Shown one piece after another: positions 33,699 through 41,743 of a stretch of DNA of 49,369 bases. The DNA is from Lacticaseibacillus hegangensis (GTDB taxonomy: Bacteria; Bacillota; Bacilli; Lactobacillales; Lactobacillaceae). The notes beneath the pieces are model-generated. The model saw only the letters and a list, made by a program, of their open reading frames with translations. It did not search any database and was not told the DNA's origin. The position numbers were made by a program, and so were the translations under genes. The DNA lies in NCBI RefSeq assembly GCF_003946465.1, contig NZ_RHOL01000020.1, positions 1 through 49,369 on the forward strand. Direction: 5' to 3'. Each line of letters starts with the position of its first letter. Positions within the stretch are counted from its first letter, which is position 1.

Positions 33699-34535
33699 TT
33701 ATTTATGGAAAAACTTGGCGACCTGCTCAACGTACCCGTGCTCGGCGTTGACCCGGCGCAGCAGCGGTAAATCATGGGTTGAGGTCTCGCCGGTTTCACG
33801 CAGGTGGCGATACAGCTCCGGATACGGCACGTTTTGCTGAATGGCGCGCTGGATCTCCTTTTGAATGTCGTAGTCGACCTTGCGGAACTCGACGGCCACA
33901 CGGCCCAGCCGGTCGACGTGCAGCAGCGCGTAATGCGCCCGCTGGTCGGCGAAAAACTTGTGCCACGGTGAGTACGGCTGGCCGACCGCGCCAGGATTGA
34001 TCACGAGTTGGCCGGCCGACGTCGGGCGCATCACCTGCTGGTGCGTGTGCCCGTATACAGCGAGATCCTGGTCCGCAGTCAGGAACTGGTCAAAATGGTC
34101 CTGCGGCTGGGCCGGGTACAGGTCGCGGCCGCCGGGGCGAGTGCGCTGATTGTGCGCCACGCCGATTTTCAGCCCGTTGACCGTGCGCTCCCCACTGATC
34201 GGATGCGCCTGCAGTGTCTGCCACTGGGCGGCGCTCACGTGCTCACACACGTATTCCACCAGGCGGGCGACGTAGACATCCCCGGGGTTATCCAGGTGGA
34301 ACCGGCCCGCCATGATCGCATACATGTCCAGCTCCCAGTTGCCATTGAGCCACACTTCGGGATGGACCGCCTCGAGCAGCTTGATCAGCGCCACGTCGGC
34401 CGGCCCGGGCAGGAACAGGTCACCCAAAAACCAGTACTGCGTGGCGGCGTGCTTTTTGGCGTCGGCCAACACCGCCTCTAGCGCCGTCTGGTTGCCGTGC
34501 ACATCGGCCATTACCGCAATCGTTTCGTCTTGCAT
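33699..34535 (-). CDS. Calcineurin-like metallophosphoesterase
   Basis: Cytoplasmic phosphoesterase of 278 residues with the full metal-site set: MADVHGN (Asp11, His13), WFLGDLFLPGP, WLNGNWELD and VYGHTHQQV. It is most like the YfcE/Lpp-type phosphodiesterases common in lactobacilli. The substrate may be a phosphodiester or nucleotide and cannot be read from the sequence. The C-terminal 60 residues are helical and charged. Start at MQDETIAVMAD (34535) with AAGGAGG upstream. Confidence 0.88.
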   Translation of the reverse strand: MQDETIAVMADVHGNQTALEAVLADAKKHAATQYWFLGDLFLPGPADVALIKLLEAVHPEVWLNGNWELDMYAIMAGRFHLDNPGDVYVARLVEYVCEHVSAAQWQTLQAHPISGERTVNGLKIGVAHNQRTRPGGRDLYPAQPQDHFDQFLTADQDLAVYGHTHQQVMRPTSAGQLVINPGAVGQPYSPWHKFFADQRAHYALLHVDRLGRVAVEFRKVDYDIQKEIQRAIQQNVPYPELYRHLRETGETSTHDLPLLRRVNAEHGYVEQVAKFFHK

Positions 34536-34666
34536 CTGCCCCCGCCTCCTTGAGGTAATCATACGAAATGGCGCACCGCTGTCAAGCGGCCGGCCTTGCC
34601 TCAGCGCAAGCCAAAATTTTTGAATTTTCGCGCCATCGCGGTTAAGCTGACCCTGGAGGTGGTACC

Positions 34667-35440
34667 ATGCAAATCAAACACGATGTCGTTTACGACGCCG
34701 CCAACCACTTGACCCTGGACCTTTACGGGCCGGACGGCGTGGCGCGCGGCGGAATCATTCAGATTCACGGCGGCGGCTGGTTCCGCGGTGACAAGGCCAA
34801 GGACGAGGACTGGGCCGAGCGCTGGGCGGCGCGCCAGTATGTGGTCCTAGTGCCGAACTACCGCATCGCACCGGCCTTCCACTATCCGGCCGCTCAAGCT
34901 GACATGGAAACGCTGATGACCTGGGTGAAAACCGCGCAGCTGCCATTTGATAAAAGTCACCTGGCAGCGGTCGGCAGCTCTGCCGGCGGCAACATGTCAG
35001 TCGAGTTGGCTATCAAGTACGGCATCCCCGCCGTTTCGCTGTCTGGCATTCTGGACATCGGCGACTGGCTAAGCAAACACCAGGACGTCGACGCCGCGGA
35101 AGGCGACACCAGCGACTTCAACCAGCGGGCCAGCGCGACCATTAATCAGGACGGGCCCAACGATCCGTTTTACAAGTGGTTCATGACCAACTATATCGCC
35201 CCAGCCGACTACGCAAAGGCCTCACCGGCGCCGCGCATCACCGCCAAAACGGGCCCGCTGTACCTAGCCAACTCGCTCAACGAGTTCGTGCCGACCAGCG
35301 GCCTGTTTCAAATGGGAGAGGCCCTGAGCCAGGCTCAGGTGCCCTTCACGCTGCGGACAGTAACCGGCAGCCGCCATGCTAAAGGTTACCTCGATGATGT
35401 CTTTGATGAGCTGAACCTATTCTTGAATAAAGTGATTTAA
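34667..35440 (+). CDS. HSL-type carboxylesterase
   Basis: Alpha/beta hydrolase of 257 residues of the hormone-sensitive-lipase/acetylesterase type. The oxyanion-hole motif is QIHGGGWFRGD (32-42), the nucleophile is Ser105 in VGSSAGGN, and the likely base is His in GSRHAKGY near 241. It hydrolyses short acyl esters in the cytoplasm; the natural substrate is unknown. Ribosome binding site GGAGG seven bases before ATG 34667. Monocistronic with a double hairpin at the end. Confidence 0.88.
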   Translation: MQIKHDVVYDAANHLTLDLYGPDGVARGGIIQIHGGGWFRGDKAKDEDWAERWAARQYVVLVPNYRIAPAFHYPAAQADMETLMTWVKTAQLPFDKSHLAAVGSSAGGNMSVELAIKYGIPAVSLSGILDIGDWLSKHQDVDAAEGDTSDFNQRASATINQDGPNDPFYKWFMTNYIAPADYAKASPAPRITAKTGPLYLANSLNEFVPTSGLFQMGEALSQAQVPFTLRTVTGSRHAKGYLDDVFDELNLFLNKVI

Positions 35441-35443
35441 AAA

Positions 35444-35499
35444 GCGTCTGTCATGGCTGACAGACGCGTTGCCTCGCTGACTTGTGGGCGAGGTTTTTT
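35444..35499 (+). terminator. Double-hairpin terminator of the esterase gene
   Basis: First stem GCGTCTGTCA / TGACAGACGC (35444-35466) without T-tract, then CCTCGC / GCGAGG (35472-35493) followed by six T. Confidence 0.82.
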
Positions 35500-35532
35500 A
35501 GTCTCTTTTTCAGCAGACCAGGTAACAATGAG

Positions 35533-35898
35533 TTATAACTCGACCCCCATAGCGCCGACTGCAATAGGTAAAAGCCGCATGATATAACCGTGCGACACGT
35601 GGCCGACGACTTGGCCGTGACGCGCCTGAAAATCGTAATTCTGTATTTGATACGTGATTACTGAACCGTGAATACCACTTTTCTTGTCATCAATGGCTGG
35701 GCGGATATCTTCTCTCTGACTACTAGCATGTGTGATGGGCATCCCAAGGATCAAGCCTGTCTGCTTATAATAGGCAGCGGTCGAGAGCACAATCATCGGT
35801 CGGCGAATATTTCCATGCTCGGGATCGTGACCCCCTTGCTCATGTCCAGCATGAGGCTCAGCATCGATCCAGATCAAATCTCCTTGGCTCACTACCAT
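35533..35898 (-). CDS. mazF: MazF/PemK-family mRNA interferase toxin
   Basis: Toxin of 121 residues, the usual size, that would cleave mRNA at short sequences when free of antitoxin. The family pattern is clear: QGDLIWIDAEP at the start, RRPMIVLSTAAYY, LILGMPITHASS and GSVITYQIQNYDF. Residues 15-30 form a His/Gly-rich insertion in the first loop (HAGHEQGGHDPEHG), as in lactobacillal PemK. Its ATG overlaps the antitoxin end by seven bases. Confidence 0.92.
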   Translation of the reverse strand: MVVSQGDLIWIDAEPHAGHEQGGHDPEHGNIRRPMIVLSTAAYYKQTGLILGMPITHASSQREDIRPAIDDKKSGIHGSVITYQIQNYDFQARHGQVVGHVSHGYIMRLLPIAVGAMGVEL

Positions 35899-36167
35899 TC
35901 AACATTCTCCTTACCTATGTCTTTACCATTGGCATAGTTTCCAACCTCAGCGATGTCTTGACGGAAATCAAAATCGGCGAATTGACCATTCTCCCATGGA
36001 TTAGAACTTTTTTCTCGTTCTAAAATGATCTGATCTCCAGTTGCACTGACTTTTAGCAGGAATTTTTCACCCACTTTAACATCTAAACTACTCGGAATGG
36101 TGATGACCGTCGCATTACCGACCTTTCGAGCCTTGTATTCGCCAATTACTCTATCTTTCGTATCCAA
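35892..36167 (-). CDS. mazE: MazE/PemI-family antitoxin, AbrB-type
   Basis: Antitoxin of about 91 residues. The AbrB/MazE beta-barrel at the N-terminus (EYKARKVGNATVITIPSSL, VKVGEKFLLKV) binds DNA, and the acidic tail (about 60-91) binds and blocks the toxin. I choose the TTG at 36167, with AAGGGG nine bases upstream. An earlier TTG at 36194 would add nine residues but lies at the probable transcription start. Together with the toxin it represses its own promoter in known systems. Confidence 0.88.
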   Translation of the reverse strand: MDTKDRVIGEYKARKVGNATVITIPSSLDVKVGEKFLLKVSATGDQIILEREKSSNPWENGQFADFDFRQDIAEVGNYANGKDIGKENVEW

Positions 36168-36194
36168 CTTAATCGTCCCCTTCCGTATAACCAA

Positions 36195-36230
36195 AGTATA
36201 TCCTGAATGTCATAGATATACAAGTGTATA
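36195..36230 (-). promoter_or_regulatory. mazEF promoter with operator palindrome
   Basis: TTGTAT (36223-36218), 17 bases, TATACT (36200-36195) on the minus strand. TATAC-AAGT-GTATA (36217-36230) covers the -35 and is a likely binding site of the antitoxin. The 190 bases from here to 36420 show no gene. Confidence 0.65.
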
Positions 36231-36419
36231 CTTTTGTGGCTGAATCTCATCTGACCACCTGAATTAATTCTTTTTGTCAGATAGAGTTCCTTCCGATCTC
36301 GCTGTCATTTAGTAAGACCGTGTAGAAGAGACTGAGACGACCCGCCACTGATTTGATTCACGCGTTGAATATTTTGCTGGTGCTCTCCCGGCTCACTGTG
36401 ATACACTTCACATAAGCCA

Positions 36420-36433
36420 TGAAAACGCTTTTA
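36420..36433 (+). promoter_or_regulatory. cre-like site upstream of the FMN lipoprotein gene
   Basis: TGAAAACGCTTTTA matches the cre consensus except one position near the end. It lies between a possible extended -10 (TGATACACT, 36399-36407) and the ribosome binding site, so CcpA could act as a roadblock. Confidence 0.5.
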
Positions 36434-36448
36434 TAGGGAGGACTTTTT

Positions 36449-37564
36449 ATGAAGAAGATCACGATTATCGGGGCCACCGTGCTGATGACACTGAGCCTAG
36501 CCGCGTGCGGCAACAGCTCCAGCTCGTCAGATAGCAGCAGCAAGACCAGCAGTTCCAAGACCGCGCCCAAAGCGGCCAAAGTGAAGATCAGCACCGGCGC
36601 CGTCAAGGACGGGACTGTGCCGGGCCAAGGCACCCTGGTGATGCGCCAGCTGTACGCCGCACCGCACGGCAAGCAATCATTCGCCGCCGTGACGGTCACC
36701 CTCAACGGGGACACCATCGTCAACGCCAAGATTGACGAGTTCCAGTACGTGGCCAAAAGCGCCGACTGGACCGCCGTGCCAAACGGCGATTCGGACTTCG
36801 GCAAGGGCTTTCCGAAGGGCCAGATCCTGATCGGCAAGTACCAAAACAGCAAGCCGTACTCCGCTTTGATGAAAAAAGAAGCTAAGGCGACTCACACCTG
36901 GCAGGAAAACGCGACGGCAATCGAGGATTTCGTAAAAGGCAAGACTATTGACGAGGTGAAGGCGGCAGTCGGCGACGTGGCCGCGACCAAGAAGATCAGC
37001 GATGTAGTTTCCGGCGCCACCTTTGTCGACACCAAGGGCTACCTGCAGGCGATTTACGACGCGGCGACCACTGGCATGGTCTCCACCGGGATCGAAACCA
37101 CAGACAACAATATCGTGACTGGCCAGACCCTCGCCGCCCCTCATGGCAAGCAGTCCTTCGCCATCGTGACCGTCGCGATGCAAGGCGACAAGATCGCCGA
37201 CACCTTCGTCGACGAGTTCCAGTACGTGCCAAGCAGCAGCTTCGGCGGCGTGCCGAATTCCGACAGCGACTTTGGCAAGACCACAAAGGCCGGCACCGTC
37301 CTCGGCTCCAAGCGCGCCAATGACACGGCGTACTCCGACCTGATGAAAAAGGAAGCTAAGGCGACCCACACCTGGCAGGAAAACGCCGACGCCATCAACG
37401 ACTTCGCCAAGGGCAAGACGATTGCCGAACTTGAGGCCGCAACCGCAACGCTGGACGGCAAGACCAAGAAGAGCGACATCACAGATGTTGTGTCCGGCGC
37501 GACCTTTGCTGACACTCAGGGCTACCTGAAGGCCATCATCGACGCCGCCAAGTTGGCAAAATAA
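36449..37564 (+). CDS. Lipoprotein with two FMN-binding repeats
   Basis: Surface lipoprotein of 371 residues: signal sequence with lipobox LSLAAC (Cys20), a Ser/Lys-rich linker to about residue 45, then two similar repeats (about 67-207 and 226-366). Each repeat starts LxAAPHGKQSFA, contains the identical KKEAKATHTWQEN block and ends in DVVSGAT (185-191 and 346-352). The SGAT motif is where ApbE attaches FMN to threonine (Thr191, Thr352) in NqrC/RnfG-like domains. This suggests an electron-carrying flavoprotein outside the membrane, comparable in layout to PplA of Listeria. No apbE, ndh2 or eet gene is near. GGGAGG ribosome binding site. Confidence 0.85.
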   Translation: MKKITIIGATVLMTLSLAACGNSSSSSDSSSKTSSSKTAPKAAKVKISTGAVKDGTVPGQGTLVMRQLYAAPHGKQSFAAVTVTLNGDTIVNAKIDEFQYVAKSADWTAVPNGDSDFGKGFPKGQILIGKYQNSKPYSALMKKEAKATHTWQENATAIEDFVKGKTIDEVKAAVGDVAATKKISDVVSGATFVDTKGYLQAIYDAATTGMVSTGIETTDNNIVTGQTLAAPHGKQSFAIVTVAMQGDKIADTFVDEFQYVPSSSFGGVPNSDSDFGKTTKAGTVLGSKRANDTAYSDLMKKEAKATHTWQENADAINDFAKGKTIAELEAATATLDGKTKKSDITDVVSGATFADTQGYLKAIIDAAKLAK

Positions 37565-37579
37565 GCTTCACTAGAATCG

Positions 37580-37617
37580 AATAGGCATCCCGGCCGAACC
37601 GCCGAGATGCCTATTTG
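37580..37617. terminator. Terminator between convergent genes
   Basis: AATAGGCATCCCGGC / GCCGAGATGCCTATT, a 15-bp stem with one mismatch. T-runs are weak on both strands. Confidence 0.7.
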
Positions 37618-37635
37618 CTTGCCTTCATTTTCTGC

Positions 37636-39186
37636 CTACTGCAGGCCGCCGCCTTGAAAATCGGCCGGGCGATACCAGGCGCGCACTGCGTCGGCAATCG
37701 ACTGTTCCAAGTAACTGACCTCGATGTTCTCGTTGCCGTCGCCTTTGCGCACGTTGACCACCAGGTGGGCCACCTGCTTTTTGGCCAGCCAGTAACTGGT
37801 GTTGACCTCCAGCGACTGAATGTTGGCACGCCGCACGAAGAAGCGCTGCCGGCGCCACCAGCCGCCCTTTTGCAGGACCAGCAGATCTGGCGAGAGAATC
37901 TTCACCCCGGCGTTGCGCGCGGCGTACGTCCCTTGAAAGGCGGTGAAGGCCACCCAGACCAGGCTAAGGCCAATCGCGATGGCCAGCCACTTCGCCTGCC
38001 AAAAATAAATCGCGAGCGAGAGCCCGACCGCCAGCCCCAACCCAGTCAGCACCGAGTTGCGGATGTAGTACCAGTAGCGGCGGCGCTGGACCGGCTGCAG
38101 CGGTGGCACCGCGGCCGGCAGCCATGTGATGAAGCGGCGCATGGTCAAAAGCGCCTGGTCCTCCTTGACCACTGGCATCAGGACCGTCGCGTCAGAGGTT
38201 TCGTCATCGGACGCATTCGAGGCAATCAACCCCTGCACCGTGGTCAGGTGAAACAATTGGCGCAGCACCGTTTGGGAAAACCGCACCGCCTGCAGCTGGT
38301 GCAGCCGCGTGCTGACCTGCGTCCGCTTCAGCAGACCGCGCGCGGCGGTCAGCGTGTCGCCATTCTGCATCAGCGTGAACTGGTAGTATTTTTGGAGCAA
38401 GCGCAGGTAGGAAATCAGGATCCCGACGATCAGCGCAAATACGATCAGCGCCAGCAAGGCCGCGGCGGCCAGCTGGGCCATGTAGTGATCAATGTTGCGC
38501 TCCCAGCCTTTGGGCACAATGTCATCGAACTTGTCCCACAGCCACAGCGCCCCAGTCAGAATCGGGATAAATCCCAGGGAGGTCAAGGCGTAGACGTTCA
38601 GGTCATGGGCGGAAATCGTGTAGCGCGCGGTTGGCGACTCGACCTCAGCCGGAGCAGAACTGACAGTTGCAACTGGCGCATCCGCCGCTCCGGCGATGTC
38701 CGCCTCGGCTGCAGCCGCCTGAGCCACAGCAGCTTGTTCGCCGCGCAGCATTTTCCGTCGGGCCTCGATTTCCGCGCCCACTGCCGGGACCACGGCATAC
38801 AGCTGCGCCTCGCCCTCCTTCCCATTCTTACTGGAGGTCTCGATCACCAGACTTTCCAAGTTGAATGGTTTGAGGAAGAACCACTGCTGGTGGCGCAGCG
38901 TCTGAATTTTGGCGTAGGGAATGTGGCGAGTCTTGCGCACAAACAGGCCGGACTTGATGACGACTTGAGAATCAGCAAGCCGATAGGTAAACCGCAGGTA
39001 CCGCACCAAGGTACTGGCGACCACCAGAAGGAAGCCAGCCCCGACCAAGAGCCAGACGATCCAGCCGCCATCGGCCCGGTCCCGAAACCCGATCACGACC
39101 AGGCCAATGACATAAATCACGCTATTATAGAGGCTCTGGCCGAGCATCAAAATCAGAGCGGCCAGCGGCAGACGCTCATCCTTCAT
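37636..39186 (-). CDS. ydbT: Membrane protein with bPH2 (DUF304) domains, YdbT-like
   Basis: Protein of 516 residues with paired membrane segments near 10-60, 205-260 and 365-410. Each is followed by a bacterial PH domain (for example RKTRHIPYAKIQTLRHQ, KRTQVSTRLHQLQAVRF and RRQRFFVRRANIQSLEV). This three-fold layout is that of B. subtilis YdbT, which with YdbS is linked to resistance against antimicrobial peptides. A low-complexity Ala/Glu linker (about 149-185) separates the first PH domain. The start overlaps the ydbS end by 11 bases. Confidence 0.9.
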   Translation of the reverse strand: MKDERLPLAALILMLGQSLYNSVIYVIGLVVIGFRDRADGGWIVWLLVGAGFLLVVASTLVRYLRFTYRLADSQVVIKSGLFVRKTRHIPYAKIQTLRHQQWFFLKPFNLESLVIETSSKNGKEGEAQLYAVVPAVGAEIEARRKMLRGEQAAVAQAAAAEADIAGAADAPVATVSSAPAEVESPTARYTISAHDLNVYALTSLGFIPILTGALWLWDKFDDIVPKGWERNIDHYMAQLAAAALLALIVFALIVGILISYLRLLQKYYQFTLMQNGDTLTAARGLLKRTQVSTRLHQLQAVRFSQTVLRQLFHLTTVQGLIASNASDDETSDATVLMPVVKEDQALLTMRRFITWLPAAVPPLQPVQRRRYWYYIRNSVLTGLGLAVGLSLAIYFWQAKWLAIAIGLSLVWVAFTAFQGTYAARNAGVKILSPDLLVLQKGGWWRRQRFFVRRANIQSLEVNTSYWLAKKQVAHLVVNVRKGDGNENIEVSYLEQSIADAVRAWYRPADFQGGGLQ

Positions 39187-39643
39187 TGCGCGCCTCCTGG
39201 GCCAGCTGCATGATCCGGTCCCGCAGCTCGGCAGCCACCTCCTGCGTCACGCCAGCGATCGAATCGGTCGTCGAGGCCGTCTGCACCTGCACCTCTTGCA
39301 GCCCCTGCCACTGCATGATTGGCCCGGACTCCAGCGTCACGTTTTGGATCCGGCTGATCGGCACCGCCTTTTCCGAGCGAAAAATGTAGCCGCTGCGCAA
39401 ATACACCGCGGTTGGTGTGATCAGATAACGCCAGAACTGATACCGGTACGGAATCAGCACCAGGTGGATGCCGGCGTGCAGAACCGCCGCCGCACCTGTG
39501 ATGGCAGGCAGCCACCACGGCCAGTGCCACAGTTGCCAGGCAACCAGCAGAAAAATGGTGATCGCCAGCCAGATGGCCCCGTCAATCAGTGCTTTCGTGC
39601 GCCAAACCGTCTTGATCTGCGCCGGTAAGTGTTCCCCTTTCAT
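39176..39643 (-). CDS. ydbS: Membrane protein with bPH2 domain, YdbS-like
   Basis: Protein of 155 residues with two membrane segments (about 22-39 and 44-62) and one bacterial PH domain (RSGYIFRSEKAVPISRIQNV). Partner of YdbT. Start chosen at MKGEHLPAQ (39643), because GAGGGG stands eight bases before it; the ATG two codons earlier is too close to that site. Co-transcribed and overlapping with ydbT. Confidence 0.88.
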   Translation of the reverse strand: MKGEHLPAQIKTVWRTKALIDGAIWLAITIFLLVAWQLWHWPWWLPAITGAAAVLHAGIHLVLIPYRYQFWRYLITPTAVYLRSGYIFRSEKAVPISRIQNVTLESGPIMQWQGLQEVQVQTASTTDSIAGVTQEVAAELRDRIMQLAQEARNEG

Positions 39644-39750
39644 CCCCATCACCCCTCTTGCCGGTAGTATACCCCGAAAACGATTGCAACGGGGTGACAT
39701 GACAATTCTGTTCGCTATCTCAATAATTCCTGGTTGGCCATGTGTCTAAA

Positions 39751-39784
39751 TAAAAACCTGCCCCGGGGATAAATCGGGGCAGGC
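39751..39784 (-). terminator. Terminator of the DUF4838 gene
   Basis: Minus-strand CCTGCCCCG / CGGGGCAGG followed by TTTTTA. Confidence 0.88.
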
Positions 39785-39847
39785 ATGTCAATCACAGACC
39801 TATGCTATTGCATCTGTGTCTTCAACTATTTTGAGACTTAACTTTCA

Positions 39848-41743
39848 TTAATCATCTCGGTTCTTAAATCCGGCGTAGTTGGTTGCCACTTCGGTGATTC
39901 GATAAACATCGAGTTCTTGCTGAAAGGCCGGTTCATGAAGTTTGATTGCGTCCTCGAACTCAATCCATTCTTGTTCTGCTTCCTGCTGATGTCCCCCAGC
40001 TTGCAATGCCAGCGCATGCGCGAGCCTAGAGAATACTTGGCGATGATAGTCCAGAATTCGCCAATTCTGGTGAGGAACCCCTGTTGAGGCCGCAAGTCCT
40101 GCCTGAATTTCAGGCAAAAATTTCGTCATATTATCAACAATGGCGGTGAAGTGAGCCGCTTGATTGGCGTTCACCCGAGGCCCGATTGCATTGAAGTAAT
40201 CACTACTCGACAGAGCGGAAATTCGTTCCAAATAGTCAACCACTTGATGTGCGCGAGAACCAAATGCAGCCTTAAAATATTCATCTCGCAACGTCTGATA
40301 GGACAAGGACTTGTCCCACAACGTCCGACCCATGACATAGTTTGGAAGCGTCGTTGGAAAACCAGCCCGCAGCTCCTGACAACTGATATAGCCGTTTAGG
40401 TGTAACTTACTCAAGTATTGAACATCGCGGCTGATGATCTGACTAATTTTCATGTAGCCCAAATCCCCGTAGTGCGCACGACCAAGGGGATAATCATAAA
40501 CAAAGCTATCACCCTTGAACATCTTTTGCCAGGCGAACAAGAAGGACAAGTTTTCCTCCAACGAGTTCGGCAGGGTCGTGTGATTACGAACGTATGGAGT
40601 GGGCTCGGGAATGCCATGCGCGTAATCGACATCCGCATAACTCTTCTCAAAAGTCCGGCTGATTGGCGCGAACATCATCACGAATCGTTCCGGATGCTTA
40701 ATTGTCGCACTTTCCGGGGCAAATAACAGCTCGTGGTAAAGCAGAAAACAAATCTTAGTATTTAACCCGGCAGCCGTTAGCTGTTCATCCAGGTAGTTCA
40801 AAAATTCAACATATTGGTCTGACGGTAACACCTTCTGACAGTTATCACATTCGCAGACGTTGTTATCGCCATCGGAAAGCCAAACATGTAGATAGTCGAC
40901 TTCTGAGTGCTGTCTAGCATAGTCAACAATTACCTGCGCCATCTTCTGGTTAACCGTCGGATTAGACATGTCAAGATTAGTAAAAATTGGTGTGCCTTGG
41001 ATCAGGTCGCGCTTACCATTGACTTCTGCCACTAATGACTTCTTGGACTCGGGAAGCTTTTCGCCATCCTCCCATCCAAACTCGGAAGAGTAACCTAGCA
41101 CCTCACCGGTCCAGCCATGGCCAACCCGGTGATGTCGCAAATCTCGCTTGGCAATTTCAGCGTCAACTTTTGCACTCATCTCACGAATCTCATCATTCGA
41201 GAGGTCCTTGCCTGTTAATGAGTGGTTGAATTGATGCCCGTACCACCGCTTCAGAAACGTGTACGGGTTAGCAAACTGGATAAAGAAGCTGTTGAAGCCA
41301 TTTTTTGGCAGCCAATCAATAAAATCGACAATGTTTTCAAGGGAATCCGCACCTTCAATGCAAACACCACGATGTTTATAACTGGCTGTGTGATCATAAT
41401 GCTGCTCTGTCTGAAGCATTGCCGTGCCAAGCTTGGGAACCACCTCATTGGCACGTCCCGGTCTCAGAAAGCGGGCACCTTGATCATGTAGATATTGATA
41501 AAGTCCAATTAGTAAGGCGACAGGCCGGTTACCGACAATGGTCACCTTGCCGTGGAACTGATCATAACGCACATGATCGAGGGCCTGATCATCCGGAACG
41601 ACGTGCAAAACAATATCGGCGGCCTGAGAATTCTCGACTGCTTTAGTTGTTTCCCCGGTCATCTTGCTAAAGTAATACTGTGCCTCTTGATTCGCAAACA
41701 AGGTTGTTTGATTCTGCTGGTCTGAAAAGATGGTGATACTCAT
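39848..41743 (-). CDS. Cytoplasmic DUF4838 protein, predicted glycoside hydrolase
   Basis: Protein of 631 residues without signal peptide. Residues 1-105 look like the alpha/beta N-terminal domain of GH20/GH67-type enzymes (ALLIGLYQYLHDQGARFLRPG). Residues about 120-480 should form a TIM barrel with HRGVCIEG (124-131), GHGWTGE (208-214) and the DUF4838 hallmark WLSDGDNNVCECDNC (288-302), with Asp291 and three cysteines 297, 299 and 302 that may bind metal. The C-terminal part is helical. Coupled to a PTS IIC by ATGA overlap, so its substrate is probably an imported glycoside or glycoside phosphate. The exact reaction is unknown to me. Confidence 0.85.
   Translation of the reverse strand: MSITIFSDQQNQTTLFANQEAQYYFSKMTGETTKAVENSQAADIVLHVVPDDQALDHVRYDQFHGKVTIVGNRPVALLIGLYQYLHDQGARFLRPGRANEVVPKLGTAMLQTEQHYDHTASYKHRGVCIEGADSLENIVDFIDWLPKNGFNSFFIQFANPYTFLKRWYGHQFNHSLTGKDLSNDEIREMSAKVDAEIAKRDLRHHRVGHGWTGEVLGYSSEFGWEDGEKLPESKKSLVAEVNGKRDLIQGTPIFTNLDMSNPTVNQKMAQVIVDYARQHSEVDYLHVWLSDGDNNVCECDNCQKVLPSDQYVEFLNYLDEQLTAAGLNTKICFLLYHELLFAPESATIKHPERFVMMFAPISRTFEKSYADVDYAHGIPEPTPYVRNHTTLPNSLEENLSFLFAWQKMFKGDSFVYDYPLGRAHYGDLGYMKISQIISRDVQYLSKLHLNGYISCQELRAGFPTTLPNYVMGRTLWDKSLSYQTLRDEYFKAAFGSRAHQVVDYLERISALSSSDYFNAIGPRVNANQAAHFTAIVDNMTKFLPEIQAGLAASTGVPHQNWRILDYHRQVFSRLAHALALQAGGHQQEAEQEWIEFEDAIKLHEPAFQQELDVYRITEVATNYAGFKNRDD

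Noticed and set aside
37615-39213. Open frame of 532 codons on the plus strand opposite ydbT
   Set aside because: Shadow of the ydbT frame; composition typical of antisense translation and no start signal.
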